From positions 1 to 64,000 of the forward strand of contig JAKOUW010000149.1 of assembly GCA_029782365.1 (NCBI GenBank): a stretch of 64,000 nucleotides of DNA, read 5' to 3'. This DNA comes from Chloroflexota bacterium (lineage in GTDB: Bacteria > Chloroflexota > Anaerolineae > Anaerolineales > UBA4823). Under the pieces are notes generated by a model, which searched no databases, was not told where the DNA came from, and saw only the letters and a list, made by a program, of their open reading frames with translations. This document shows positions 1 through 6,950 of this stretch, in pieces (the first letter of the stretch is position 1; each line of letters starts with the position of its first letter). The position numbers and the translations under genes were made by a program.

Positions 1-1
1 G

Positions 2-202
2 CCGCAGTTCTACATCCGGACGATGGATGTGACCGGGACGATCAAACTGCCCGAAGGGGTGGAGATGGTGGTGCCAGGAGACAACGTGAACATGGAAGTG
101 GAGCTGATCGTGCCGGTGGCGTTGGAGCAGGGCTCGAAGTTCGCCATCCGCGAAGGCGGCCTGACCGTGGGCGCCGGCGTTATTACCAAGATTATCGCGT
201 AA
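2..202 (+). CDS. tuf: Elongation factor Tu, C-terminal end (partial)
   Basis: The window opens inside this gene; the last 66 codons and the TAA stop are present. The translation contains the domain III signature of EF-Tu ([11 protein letters not shown], then [12 protein letters not shown] and the terminal [15 protein letters not shown]). EF-Tu carries aminoacyl-tRNA to the ribosome as a GTP complex; domain III contacts the tRNA acceptor arm. The GTPase domain lies outside the window. It is followed by rpmG, the tRNA-Trp gene, secE and nusG, a familiar bacterial order that supports the call. Nothing unusual is seen in the visible part. Confidence 0.95.
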   Translation, partial: PQFYIRTMDVTGTIKLPEGVEMVVPGDNVNMEVELIVPVALEQGSKFAIREGGLTVGAGVITKIIA

Positions 203-214
203 GTAAAGGAGTTG

Positions 215-237
215 GGACTGGTTCAAAAGACCAGTCC
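215..237 (+). other. Stem-loop between tuf and rpmG
   Basis: An 8-bp perfect stem (GGACTGGT at 215-222 with ACCAGTCC at 230-237) encloses a 7-nt loop and ends 12 bases before the rpmG start. No T tract follows, so it is unlikely to be a terminator; it may be a processing or stability element. Role unknown. Confidence 0.5.
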
Positions 238-249
238 TGGTGAAATGCA

Positions 250-417
250 ATGGCTACAAAGAAAGATGTTCGACCGGTAATTCATTTGCAGTGCACTGAT
301 TGCAAAGAGCGAAATTACACAACCGAGAAGAACCGCCGCAATGACCCGGGTCGTCTCGAGTTCAAGAAATTCTGCCCGCGCTGCCGCAAGCACACGTTGC
401 ATCGCGAAACCAAGTAG
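250..417 (+). CDS. rpmG: 50S ribosomal protein L33
   Basis: A 55-aa basic protein of normal length for L33. It has two CxxC pairs (C15/C18 and C42/C45), the zinc-binding form of L33, with the family motif [12 protein letters not shown] between them. L33 sits near the E site of the large subunit. The start is the ATG at 250. The gene lies between tuf and the tRNA-Trp gene, a common arrangement. The C+ (zinc) form is usual in bacteria that do not keep a zinc-free paralog; whether one exists elsewhere cannot be seen. Confidence 0.95.
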   Translation: MATKKDVRPVIHLQCTDCKERNYTTEKNRRNDPGRLEFKKFCPRCRKHTLHRETK

Positions 418-425
418 TGTTTTTT

Positions 426-462
426 CTCAAGAGATTGGGGAGAGGCTCTCCAATCTCTTGAG
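426..462 (+). terminator. Strong stem-loop between rpmG and tRNA-Trp
   Basis: A perfect 13-bp stem (426-438 with 450-462) with an 11-nt loop starts 8 bases after the rpmG stop and ends 12 bases before the tRNA. Only a short T run (TTT at 464-466) follows, so it is at best a weak terminator. It could equally be an RNase III-type processing site that separates rpmG mRNA from the tRNA precursor. An alternative inner pairing (GGAGAG with CTCTCC) competes with the loop. Confidence 0.5.
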
Positions 463-474
463 GCTTTACAATCT

Positions 475-547
475 AGGTCAGTAGCTCAATTGGCAGAGCA
501 CCGCTCTCCAAAAGCGGGGGTTGTGGGTTCAATTCCTGCCTGACCTG
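475..547 (+). tRNA. trnW: tRNA-Trp (CCA anticodon)
   Basis: A full cloverleaf folds by hand. The acceptor AGGTCAG (475-481) pairs with CTGACCT (540-546), discriminator G547; the D stem is GCTC/GAGC; the anticodon stem CCGCT/AGCGG has loop CTCCAAA giving anticodon CCA at 508-510; the T arm has loop TTCAATT. The 3' CCA is not encoded (GCCT follows), so it must be added after transcription. A tRNA-Trp just before secE is a widespread arrangement, which fits. Confidence 0.96.
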
Positions 548-556
548 CCTGAAGTA

Positions 557-580
557 GACGCCGCCTCCTGTGGCGGCGTC
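557..580 (+). other. GC-rich stem-loop after tRNA-Trp
   Basis: A 9-bp perfect stem (GACGCCGCC with GGCGGCGTC) and a 6-nt loop lie between the tRNA and secE, followed only by TTAAAC. It may mark the 3' processing boundary of the tRNA or act as a partial terminator. With 426-462 it brackets the tRNA on both sides. Confidence 0.5.
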
Positions 581-605
581 TTAAACGTAAAACAGAGGTG
601 TAACC

Positions 606-860
606 TTGGCTGAAAAAGAGAAAGAAAAGAAAGTAGTCCGTGCCCCTGAGAAGTCAGGCCGCTTTGCGCGCATAACCGAAACCGTGCAGCGCTTCTTCCG
701 CGAAACGATCGGTGAACTGCGCAAGGTCAACTGGCCTACCCGCCAGGAAGCCATCAGCTTGACACAGGTAGTGTTGGTGGTCATCGTGGTGATGACCGTC
801 CTGTTGGGCGTGTTGGACTTCTTGTTCAGCCGATTCTTTGCATTGCTCCTGGCCGCCTGA
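606..860 (+). CDS. secE: Preprotein translocase subunit SecE
   Basis: An 84-aa single-span SecE of the short type. The cytoplasmic part carries the family motif FFRETIGELRKVNWPTRQEA (about residues 30-49), followed by one hydrophobic helix near residues 53-75. SecE clamps the SecY channel in the inner membrane. The start is the TTG at 606, the only start giving the normal N-terminus, preceded by AGAGGTG. It sits directly before nusG, the classic secE-nusG pairing. Confidence 0.95.
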   Translation: MAEKEKEKKVVRAPEKSGRFARITETVQRFFRETIGELRKVNWPTRQEAISLTQVVLVVIVVMTVLLGVLDFLFSRFFALLLAA

Positions 861-893
861 ACCGCTGCCTGGATTGAAAAGTGAGCGACAAGC

Positions 894-1535
894 ATGTCTA
901 AGCAAGATGACGAAAAGTTGATTGCGAAGCCCGGCGCTTCACAAGATGCCTCTCAAAACCAGGAAGAGGAGTTTTCATTCAGCGAGCTTCCTCCTGAGTC
1001 TCAGGCAGCAGATGGACGCGCCTGGTATGTCGTTCACTGTTATTCGGGCTACGAGAACAAAGTGCGGCACAACCTGGAACAGCGCATCGAAACGATGGGA
1101 ATGAAAAATCGCATTTTCGATGTTGTCGTCCCCACGGAAGAAGAAATTGAGGTCAAGGAAGGCAAACGCCGCACGATTGAGCGGCGCGTCTTTCCCGGTT
1201 ACATCCTGGTCAATATGATCATGGGCGAAGAATCGTGGTATGTCGTGCGCAATACCCCCGGTGTGACCGGTTTTGTGGGTATGGGCAACGCTCCTACCCC
1301 GTTGCGCCCGGAAGAAGTCGCTCAAATTATCCGGCGGATGGAAGCCGAAGCCCCACGCATTAAAGTCACCTTTAAACCCGGCGAGCGTGTGCGCATCGTC
1401 GATGGACCTTTCAACGATTTCCGCGGCACAGTGGCTGAGATTGATATGGAACGCGCCAAGGTGCGCGTAACGGTCAATTTCTTTGGCCGTGAAACGCCGG
1501 TGGAACTCGACTTTTTGCAGGTAGAGAAAGCCTAA
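894..1535 (+). CDS. nusG: Transcription termination/antitermination protein NusG
   Basis: A 213-aa protein with the NGN domain (AWYVVHCYSGYENKV at about 43-57) and a C-terminal KOW domain (FKPGERVRIVDGPFNDFRGT near residue 160). NusG binds RNA polymerase and affects pausing, Rho termination and coupling to the ribosome. It is somewhat longer than E. coli NusG because of an acidic, low-complexity N-terminal extension of about 40 residues. Start ATG at 894, 33 bases after secE. Downstream lies the ribosomal rplK-rplA pair. Confidence 0.96.
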   Translation: MSKQDDEKLIAKPGASQDASQNQEEEFSFSELPPESQAADGRAWYVVHCYSGYENKVRHNLEQRIETMGMKNRIFDVVVPTEEEIEVKEGKRRTIERRVFPGYILVNMIMGEESWYVVRNTPGVTGFVGMGNAPTPLRPEEVAQIIRRMEAEAPRIKVTFKPGERVRIVDGPFNDFRGTVAEIDMERAKVRVTVNFFGRETPVELDFLQVEKA

Positions 1536-1545
1536 GTAGTAAGTA

Positions 1546-1593
1546 GGTGGGAGGGTGTCCCCCTATATATCACCCGTTAGAACCACGAAGGAG
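1546..1593 (+). promoter_or_regulatory. Putative L1-binding leader before rplK
   Basis: The leader holds GGTGGGAGGG (1546-1555), a C-rich partner that can fold back, and ACCACGAAGGAG (1582-1593), the last part being the ribosome-binding site of rplK. GTGG can pair with CCAC, closing a stem next to the start site. The motif pair resembles the L1-stalk sequence of 23S rRNA (GGUGGGAGG ... UACCACC). A copy precedes rplA. Inferred role: autoregulation by L1. A rho-independent element is not seen here. Confidence 0.6.
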
Positions 1594-1601
1594 ATAATTC
1601 T

Positions 1602-2030
1602 GTGGCAAAGAAACTTAAAGCAGTAGTTCGTTTACAAATCACTGCCGGTAAAGCCAACCCGGCTCCCCCGATTGGTCCTGCGCTTGCAGGCCACGGTATC
1701 AACCTGATGGCATTCTGCAAGGAATACAATGCACGCACGGCCAGCCGAGCGGGCGAGATCATCCCGGCAGAAATCAGCATCTTCACCGATGGGTCCTTCA
1801 CTTTCATCTTGAAGACCCCGCCAGCGGCTGTGCTTTTGAAAAAGGCCGCCGGCGTAGAAAAGGGCTCTGCCAACCCCAGCCGTGAAAAGGTGGGTAAGGT
1901 CAGCCGCAAGCAGATTCGTGAAATTGCTGAATTAAAAATGAAAGATTTGAACGCCATCGATATCGCTGGCGCGATGAAGCAGATCGAAGGCACGGCTGTC
2001 AGCCTGGGCCTGACAGTAATCGAAGACTAA
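1602..2030 (+). CDS. rplK: 50S ribosomal protein L11
   Basis: A 142-aa protein of standard L11 length. It shows the N-terminal signature ([17 protein letters not shown]) and the C-terminal rRNA-binding domain with [14 protein letters not shown] and the motif around MKDLNA. L11 forms part of the GTPase-associated centre and contacts thiostrepton-type drugs and the release factors. The start is a GTG at 1602, preceded by AAGGAG with good spacing. It forms an L11 operon with rplA, with which it shares a look-alike leader. Confidence 0.97.
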   Translation: MAKKLKAVVRLQITAGKANPAPPIGPALAGHGINLMAFCKEYNARTASRAGEIIPAEISIFTDGSFTFILKTPPAAVLLKKAAGVEKGSANPSREKVGKVSRKQIREIAELKMKDLNAIDIAGAMKQIEGTAVSLGLTVIED

Positions 2031-2035
2031 GGACC

Positions 2036-2077
2036 GGTGGGAGGGCAGCCCGGCTGCCCGTTTGTACCACGATGGAG
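2036..2077 (+). promoter_or_regulatory. Putative L1-binding leader before rplA
   Basis: A second copy of the leader: GGTGGGAGGG (2036-2045), a perfect inner hairpin (GGGCAGC at 2043-2049 with GCTGCCC at 2053-2059), then ACCACGATGGAG (2066-2077), including the rplA ribosome-binding site. GTGG at 2037-2040 can pair with CCAC at 2067-2070 around the inner hairpin. The outline matches the leader of rplK although the middle differs, which argues that the outer motifs are selected. Likely an L1 autoregulatory site. Confidence 0.6.
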
Positions 2078-2082
2078 GAATA

Positions 2083-2799
2083 ATGGCAAAACATGGTAAA
2101 AAATACCTGGACGCGCTGAAGAAAGTTGATGAAGCGCGCGCCTACGAACCAAAAGAAGCGGTTGGCCTGGTGAAAGAGACCTCGATCACCAAGTTCGATG
2201 GCACGGTTGAAGTCCACATCCGCCTGGGTGTTGACCCGCGCCATGCGGACCAACAGGTGCGTGATGTGGTTGTGCTGCCGCACGGCCTGGGCAAGATAGT
2301 GCGCATCATCGCCTTTGTGCAAGGCCCAGCAGTGACAATCGCCCGCGAGGCTGGCGCCGATTACATCGGTGATGATGAAATGATCGCCAAGATCCAGGGC
2401 GGTTGGACTGATTTCGATGTCGCCATCGCCACCCCGGATATGATGGGTAAAGTTGGCCGCTTGGGCCGTATCCTCGGCCCACGTGGTTTGATGCCCAACC
2501 CCAAGGCGGGCACCGTAGTCCCCGTTGAAGATATCGTGCGGGTGATCAACGAATCCAAGGCTGGCCGCGTGGAATTCCGCGTCGACAAAACCTCGAATCT
2601 GCATGTGCCGATTGGTAAAGTTTCCTTCGATGCCAAGAAAATCTTCGAGAACTTCGCGGCCTTGATGGAAGCTGTCAAGAAGGCCCGCCCGGCTGCCACC
2701 AAGGGCATTTATATCAAGCGCGTGACTATCACCAGCACCATGGGCCCTGGGATCAGGGTTGATCCTATCCAGGCCCAGAGCATGGTGGTTACAGAGTAG
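2083..2799 (+). CDS. rplA: 50S ribosomal protein L1
   Basis: A 238-aa L1 protein: [11 protein letters not shown] start, the RNA-binding stretch [20 protein letters not shown], and the C-terminal motif of the family ([18 protein letters not shown]). L1 binds the 23S L1 stalk at the E site and in many bacteria represses its own operon. The ATG at 2083 follows GGAGGAATA, so this start is preferred to an in-frame TTG 21 bases upstream at 2062, which would sit inside the leader. 52 bases separate it from rplK. Confidence 0.97.
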   Translation: MAKHGKKYLDALKKVDEARAYEPKEAVGLVKETSITKFDGTVEVHIRLGVDPRHADQQVRDVVVLPHGLGKIVRIIAFVQGPAVTIAREAGADYIGDDEMIAKIQGGWTDFDVAIATPDMMGKVGRLGRILGPRGLMPNPKAGTVVPVEDIVRVINESKAGRVEFRVDKTSNLHVPIGKVSFDAKKIFENFAALMEAVKKARPAATKGIYIKRVTITSTMGPGIRVDPIQAQSMVVTE

Positions 2800-2806
2800 C
2801 TATCTG

Positions 2807-3012
2807 GGCCAGGTGGTTGCTAAAACATACCGCCTGGCCACCCAATAAAGTTTAAACCCGGTTCGCCAGCCAATGACTGGTTCGCCGGTTTGCAGCGCAA
2901 AAGCTGCAGCTTCGCCGAAGAAAGCAGGCGCCCGCTGAATTGCTGGCTTAATCACCTGCCGAGGTGAGGACCCTCCAGATGAATACTGCCTGTTGCCAGG
3001 CGCTTCAAGGAG
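2807..3012 (+). ncRNA. Ribosomal protein L10 leader RNA
   Basis: The 270-base gap between rplA and rplJ is full of structure. GGCCAGG (2807-2813) pairs with CCTGGCC (2833-2839); CACCT and AGGTG (2953-2966) flank GCCG, giving TGCCGAGGTG, which resembles the conserved core of L10 leaders. It is directly followed by the terminator at 3013-3051. In known cases the L10-L12 complex binds such a leader and lowers expression of rplJL. Assignment is from position and this core; covariance search not run. Confidence 0.65.
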
Positions 3013-3051
3013 AGTCTTTGCCCGGGAAACCCGCGAGGCAAAGACTTTTTT
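3013..3051 (+). terminator. Attenuator terminator before rplJ
   Basis: AGTCTTTGCC (3013-3022) pairs perfectly with GGCAAAGACT (3037-3046), followed by six T residues. It stands 20 bases before the rplJ start, so transcription reaching rplJ must read through it. This is the layout of L10-leader attenuation. An alternative pairing with the upstream leader is expected but was not resolved by hand. Confidence 0.85.
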
Positions 3052-3070
3052 ATGAAAGGAGGTAGGACAA

Positions 3071-3610
3071 TTGGCTAAGTCTCGAGAACTAAAAGAAACT
3101 ATCCTCGCTCAGTATGAAAAATGGCTGAGCCGGAGCCAGGCGATCATTTTGGCCGAATACAAAGGCATGGCAATGAAAGACCTGGATGCGCTGCGCATCA
3201 AGATTCGCGAGGCAGGCGGTGAATTCCATGTGGTAAAAAATACCCTGGGTCGCAAAGTGTTGGAAAACGCTGGCGTTAAACTGCCAGAGGGTCTGCTCGA
3301 GGGCAGCTCTGGCGCAGTTTTCGCCTTTCGCGATGCCCCTGCAGTAGCGAAAGCAGTGATGGAATTCGCCAAGACAACGGAAGCATTCAAAGTCAAAGGC
3401 GGCGTTTTGGAACGCACTTCTATCACAGCCGATGGCGTCAAAGCCCTGGCAGATATGCCCCCGCTGCCCATTGTACGTGCGCGGCTGCTTGGTACCATCC
3501 TGGGCCCCGCCAGCAAGCTGGTGCGTACATTGGCTGAACCTGGTCGCCAGGTTGCTGCAGTCGTGAAAGCCTATGCCGAACAAGATTCGGCAGGCACAGC
3601 AGCTTCGTAA
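3071..3610 (+). CDS. rplJ: 50S ribosomal protein L10
   Basis: A 179-aa L10: the N-terminal rRNA-binding part contains ILAEYKGMAMKDLDALR and FHVVKNTLGRK, and the C-terminal helix that carries L12 dimers follows residue 130. L10 anchors the L12 stalk. The start is a TTG at 3071 with a strong AAAGGAGGT upstream. It follows the leader and attenuator and precedes rplL by 157 bases, the usual L10-L12 operon. Confidence 0.97.
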   Translation: MAKSRELKETILAQYEKWLSRSQAIILAEYKGMAMKDLDALRIKIREAGGEFHVVKNTLGRKVLENAGVKLPEGLLEGSSGAVFAFRDAPAVAKAVMEFAKTTEAFKVKGGVLERTSITADGVKALADMPPLPIVRARLLGTILGPASKLVRTLAEPGRQVAAVVKAYAEQDSAGTAAS

Positions 3611-3767
3611 CCGCCTGACCCGACTTTACGCCGGAACTTGACGGTTATTCAACAATTCGCCGGCAGGTCCCTTTCCAAGGGAAGCAGAATGAGCTCCTGG
3701 AAGACCGGCTGGCGATCCGATAATAAAAAATTTATATCAAATTGTACATTTGTAAGGAGTGTTTAAA

Positions 3768-4157
3768 ATGGCTGACCTGAATAAACTGGTCGATGAACTG
3801 GGCGCCCTGACTGTGCTCGAGGCCGCCGAACTGGTGAAGAAACTGGAAGAGAAATGGGGCGTTTCTGCCGCAGCCCCCGTCGCAATGGCTGCCGCCGCTG
3901 CTGGCCCCGCTGCTGCCGCCGCCGCCCCCGAACCCGTCGAAGAGAAGACGGAATTCGATGTGGTCATCAAAGACGCTGGCGCCAAGAAGATTGATGTCAT
4001 CAAGGTAGTGCGCCAGCTTACCACCCTGGGCCTGAAAGAGGCCAAGGAAGCCGCCGAAACCCCAGGCACCAAGATCCTGGAAGCGGTTTCCAAGGAAGTC
4101 GCTGCGGATGCCAAATCCAAGTTGGAAGCCGCGGGCGCATCTGTCGAAGTCAAGTAA
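3768..4157 (+). CDS. rplL: 50S ribosomal protein L7/L12
   Basis: A 129-aa L7/L12. The N-terminal dimerisation domain ([24 protein letters not shown]) is followed by a hinge almost entirely of Ala and Pro (residues about 43-66) and the C-terminal domain with [20 protein letters not shown] that recruits translation GTPases. The ATG at 3768 follows AAGGAG at 3753-3758; an earlier in-frame start at 3759 would leave no ribosome-binding site. In many bacteria rpoB comes next; here a terminator and a sensor-regulator operon follow instead. Confidence 0.97.
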   Translation: MADLNKLVDELGALTVLEAAELVKKLEEKWGVSAAAPVAMAAAAAGPAAAAAAPEPVEEKTEFDVVIKDAGAKKIDVIKVVRQLTTLGLKEAKEAAETPGTKILEAVSKEVAADAKSKLEAAGASVEVK

Positions 4158-4173
4158 CCTGTTTCTACCCTAA

Positions 4174-4211
4174 ACAAAAGGCCGCCCACCAGGACGGCCT
4201 TTTGTATTTTT
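4174..4211 (+). terminator. Terminator of the rplJL operon
   Basis: ACAAAAGGCCG (4174-4184) pairs perfectly with CGGCCTTTTGT (4195-4205), loop of 10, followed by ATTTTT. It lies 16 bases after the rplL stop. The stem is symmetric enough to work on either strand, but there is no opposing gene here. Confidence 0.9.
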
Positions 4212-4251
4212 CATCCCTGTGGTATATTGATTAAAAGAAACAGGAGGCATT

Positions 4252-4929
4252 ATGAGTTCACGCATCTTAATCATTGAAGACGATGAAGCCATCTTGCGTT
4301 TCTTGCGGCGCGGCTTGGCATATGAAGGATATCAGGTTGACACTGCCATGGATGGGCAATCGGGTCTTGCAGTGGCCCGCGATAATCCACCTGATCTGGT
4401 TGTGCTGGACTTGATGCTGCCGGGAATTGATGGCTTCGAGGTATGCCGCAGACTGCGAGCAGGTGGTCCTGTGCCTATTTTGATCTTGACCGCAAAAGAC
4501 ACGGTGACAGATCGGGTCCAGGGTCTGGATATGGGCGCTGACGATTACATGACCAAGCCATTCAACCTGGATGAACTGTTGGCGCGCATCCGAGCGCTGC
4601 TGCGCCGCTCTCAGCCCAGCCGGCCTCAGGCGCTGCGTTTTGCCGATTTGACATTGGATACTGGTACGCGCCAGGCTACCCGCGCAGATCGAGTGATCCC
4701 GCTGACCGCCAAAGAATACGAACTGTTGGAGCTCTTTATGCGTCATCCGCGCCAGGTTTTAACGCGCGACATGATCTTTGACCGGGTATGGGGCTATGAT
4801 TTCGGCGGCGAAAGCAATATCATCGAAGTGTACATCCGTTATCTGCGTCAAAAACTGGAAACAACTGGGGAGACACGCTTGCTGCACACCGTGCGCGGAA
4901 TGGGCTATGTGCTGCGCGAACCATCCTGA
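4252..4929 (+). CDS. OmpR-family response regulator
   Basis: A 225-aa two-domain regulator. Receiver domain: acidic pair D10/D11, phosphorylation site D53 (in [10 protein letters not shown]), T80 and K102 (TKPF). C-terminal winged helix: [16 protein letters not shown] and the terminal [10 protein letters not shown] ... VRGMGYVLR. It most likely binds DNA as a phosphorylated dimer. The ATG follows CAGGAGGCATT. It is 9 bases ahead of its kinase, and the resemblance is to MprA/BaeR-type regulators, though the stimulus cannot be told. Confidence 0.93.
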   Translation: MSSRILIIEDDEAILRFLRRGLAYEGYQVDTAMDGQSGLAVARDNPPDLVVLDLMLPGIDGFEVCRRLRAGGPVPILILTAKDTVTDRVQGLDMGADDYMTKPFNLDELLARIRALLRRSQPSRPQALRFADLTLDTGTRQATRADRVIPLTAKEYELLELFMRHPRQVLTRDMIFDRVWGYDFGGESNIIEVYIRYLRQKLETTGETRLLHTVRGMGYVLREPS

Positions 4930-4938
4930 TCGGTTTGC

Positions 4939-6318
4939 ATGTCCCTCCGTACACGTCTGACGATCTTATATACGATCTTGTTGGTTGGGATTCTGCTACT
5001 CTTTGGGGTAGCAGTTTCTCTTTACTTTAACGACCGCGTCAAAAGCCAATTGGATTTTGAACTCTCGCAAGCCGCTGGCATCGTCATTAAAAATACGCGC
5101 GTCGACCAGACCGGTCGGCTGACAGTGGCGACGGTTGAGCTGAGAGATCAGCTTTCTCCGGATACGCTGGTGCAACTGCGCGATAGAAACAGCCAGCTTT
5201 TTTATTACAACACAGCTTTTACAGCCGTGCTAGACCCAATCGGTATGCGCTCTCTCAAGCCGGTGGTGCGCGACGCCACGGCGAATGGACAACCCTTTCG
5301 TGTCTTGACAGTGCCCTTGAACGTGGGCAACCGCAACGTAGGCACCTTGCAGGTGGCTACCAGCCTCAACCTGGTGAGCGATGTGCAAAGCATCTTGTTC
5401 AGCATCACCGTAGGCGGTATGCTGATCGGATCACTGATCGCCGCCCTGGCAGTGTGGTTGAGCACCCGCCAGGCGCTCTCTTCGCTCGCCAATGCCACCG
5501 TGGTTGCTTTGAAAATCACCAAAGCCGACGACTTGGCTCACCGCATTCCTTATGAAGGTCCGCCGAGCGACGAAATTGGACAGTTAATTAACGCATTTAA
5601 TGAAACACTTGGCCGTCTGGAAAACCTGTTCACTTCACAGCGCCGCTTCCTGGCCGATGTGGGCCACGAACTGCGCACCCCGCTGACAGTCATCAAAGGC
5701 AACACCAGTCTGATGCGGCGTATGTCGTGCGCGGACGAGGAAAGTCTGGACAGCATCGAAAATGAAGTGGATCGTTTGACCCGCCTGGTGGGTGATCTGC
5801 TGCTGCTTGCCCAGGCCGAATCAGGCAAGATGCCGCTCATTTTTCAGACGGTCGAGCTGGACACGCTGGTGTTTGAGGCGATGAGCCAGTTGAAGGTTTT
5901 GGCTCAAGATCGCATTAAACTGCGTGTGGGCGATATCGACCAGGTGCTGGTATGCGGTGATCGTGACAAACTCAAACAGGTGCTGCTGAACCTGATCGGT
6001 AACGCCATCAACTACACCCAGGCCGGCGAAGTGGTGGTGGGCGTGGGCAAAGAAGGCAGTATGGCGCGCATTGCGGTCAGCGACACAGGCCCTGGCATTC
6101 CCCAGGAAGATTTGCCCCATATCTTCGAACGATTTTATCGCGCCGAAAAAGCGCGCACGCGTTCGAAGTCGAAAGGTTTTGGATTGGGACTTTCAATTGC
6201 TTATTGGATTGTGCATAACCACAACGGTCAGATCACCGTGGATTCAAAACTTGGTGTAGGGACGACGTTCTGCGTCTGGCTGCCCCTGGCGAGTGGTGAA
6301 TGCAAACCTCAAAATTAG
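4939..6318 (+). CDS. Sensor histidine kinase (HAMP, MprB/BaeS-like)
   Basis: A 459-aa membrane kinase. One helix near residues 8-28, an extracytoplasmic loop of about 120 residues, a second helix near 152-172, a HAMP segment, then the H box FLADVGHELRTPLTV with phosphorylated H243, N box LLNLIGNAINYT and G boxes DTGPGIP and GFGLGLSIAY. It should phosphorylate the regulator encoded just upstream. The loop has no motif that names a ligand. The next gene starts 11 bases downstream. Confidence 0.93.
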   Translation: MSLRTRLTILYTILLVGILLLFGVAVSLYFNDRVKSQLDFELSQAAGIVIKNTRVDQTGRLTVATVELRDQLSPDTLVQLRDRNSQLFYYNTAFTAVLDPIGMRSLKPVVRDATANGQPFRVLTVPLNVGNRNVGTLQVATSLNLVSDVQSILFSITVGGMLIGSLIAALAVWLSTRQALSSLANATVVALKITKADDLAHRIPYEGPPSDEIGQLINAFNETLGRLENLFTSQRRFLADVGHELRTPLTVIKGNTSLMRRMSCADEESLDSIENEVDRLTRLVGDLLLLAQAESGKMPLIFQTVELDTLVFEAMSQLKVLAQDRIKLRVGDIDQVLVCGDRDKLKQVLLNLIGNAINYTQAGEVVVGVGKEGSMARIAVSDTGPGIPQEDLPHIFERFYRAEKARTRSKSKGFGLGLSIAYWIVHNHNGQITVDSKLGVGTTFCVWLPLASGECKPQN

Positions 6319-6329
6319 AAAAGGTATAT

Positions 6330-6950
6330 ATGAGACAAATTTCTGCAAAACAGCCCCGCACCTGGGTGTGGCTGGGACTGAACTTATTGGTGATTTTGGG
6401 CATCAGCCTGTTTGGGCCTGCTGAGAAATCTTTGGGTTCCAATGTGCGCATTGTCTATTTGCACGGCGCCTGGGTTTGGACAGCCCTGGCAGCCATGGTT
6501 GCCGCCGGATTGACAGGTTTGTTAGGCCTCAGGCGGGGCTGGCGGGTGTTGAGCGACTGGTCACTGGCCTTTGGACGCACAGGCTTGTTATTTTGGCTCA
6601 CATATCTTCCGCTGTCACTGTGGGCCATGGAGGCCAACTGGAACGGCCTGTTCCTTTCTGAACCGCGCTGGAGCCTGGCGCTGGCCTTTGCTATCAGCGG
6701 GATAGCTTTGCAAATTGGCCTGGCTCTGCTGAACAACCCCCTATGGACCGGCCTGGCCAATACGGGATACGTGGCGGCCCTGCTGTGGCTCTTGGGCGGC
6801 GTGGAAAATGTCATGCATCCCCGTTCGCCCATCCTCGATTCGCAAGCGGTGTGGATCCAAATTTTCTTTGGCCTTCTATTGATCAGCACTTTGCTCCTGG
6901 GCTGGCAGATAACCCTACTGTTGTTTCGTAAATGGCGCAAAACAAGTTAG
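6330..6950 (+). CDS. Polytopic membrane protein, CcmC/CcsA-like
   Basis: A 206-aa, roughly six-helix membrane protein. The segment NVRIVYLHGAWVWTALAAM recalls the CcmC motif of the same window (QRVFYFHVATAWVGLLGF): an aromatic/His pair then a Trp at the start of a helix. This suggests, but does not prove, a haem-handling fold. The WWD loop of true CcmC/CcsA is not seen. The ATG at 6330 has AAAAGG upstream; an in-frame ATG at 6300 overlaps the kinase and lacks one. The last 19 bases overlap the next gene. Confidence 0.55.
   Translation: MRQISAKQPRTWVWLGLNLLVILGISLFGPAEKSLGSNVRIVYLHGAWVWTALAAMVAAGLTGLLGLRRGWRVLSDWSLAFGRTGLLFWLTYLPLSLWAMEANWNGLFLSEPRWSLALAFAISGIALQIGLALLNNPLWTGLANTGYVAALLWLLGGVENVMHPRSPILDSQAVWIQIFFGLLLISTLLLGWQITLLLFRKWRKTS

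Noticed and set aside
3880..3965. Ala-coding repeats in rplL as a repeat element
   Set aside because: This is the normal Ala/Pro-rich hinge of L7/L12.
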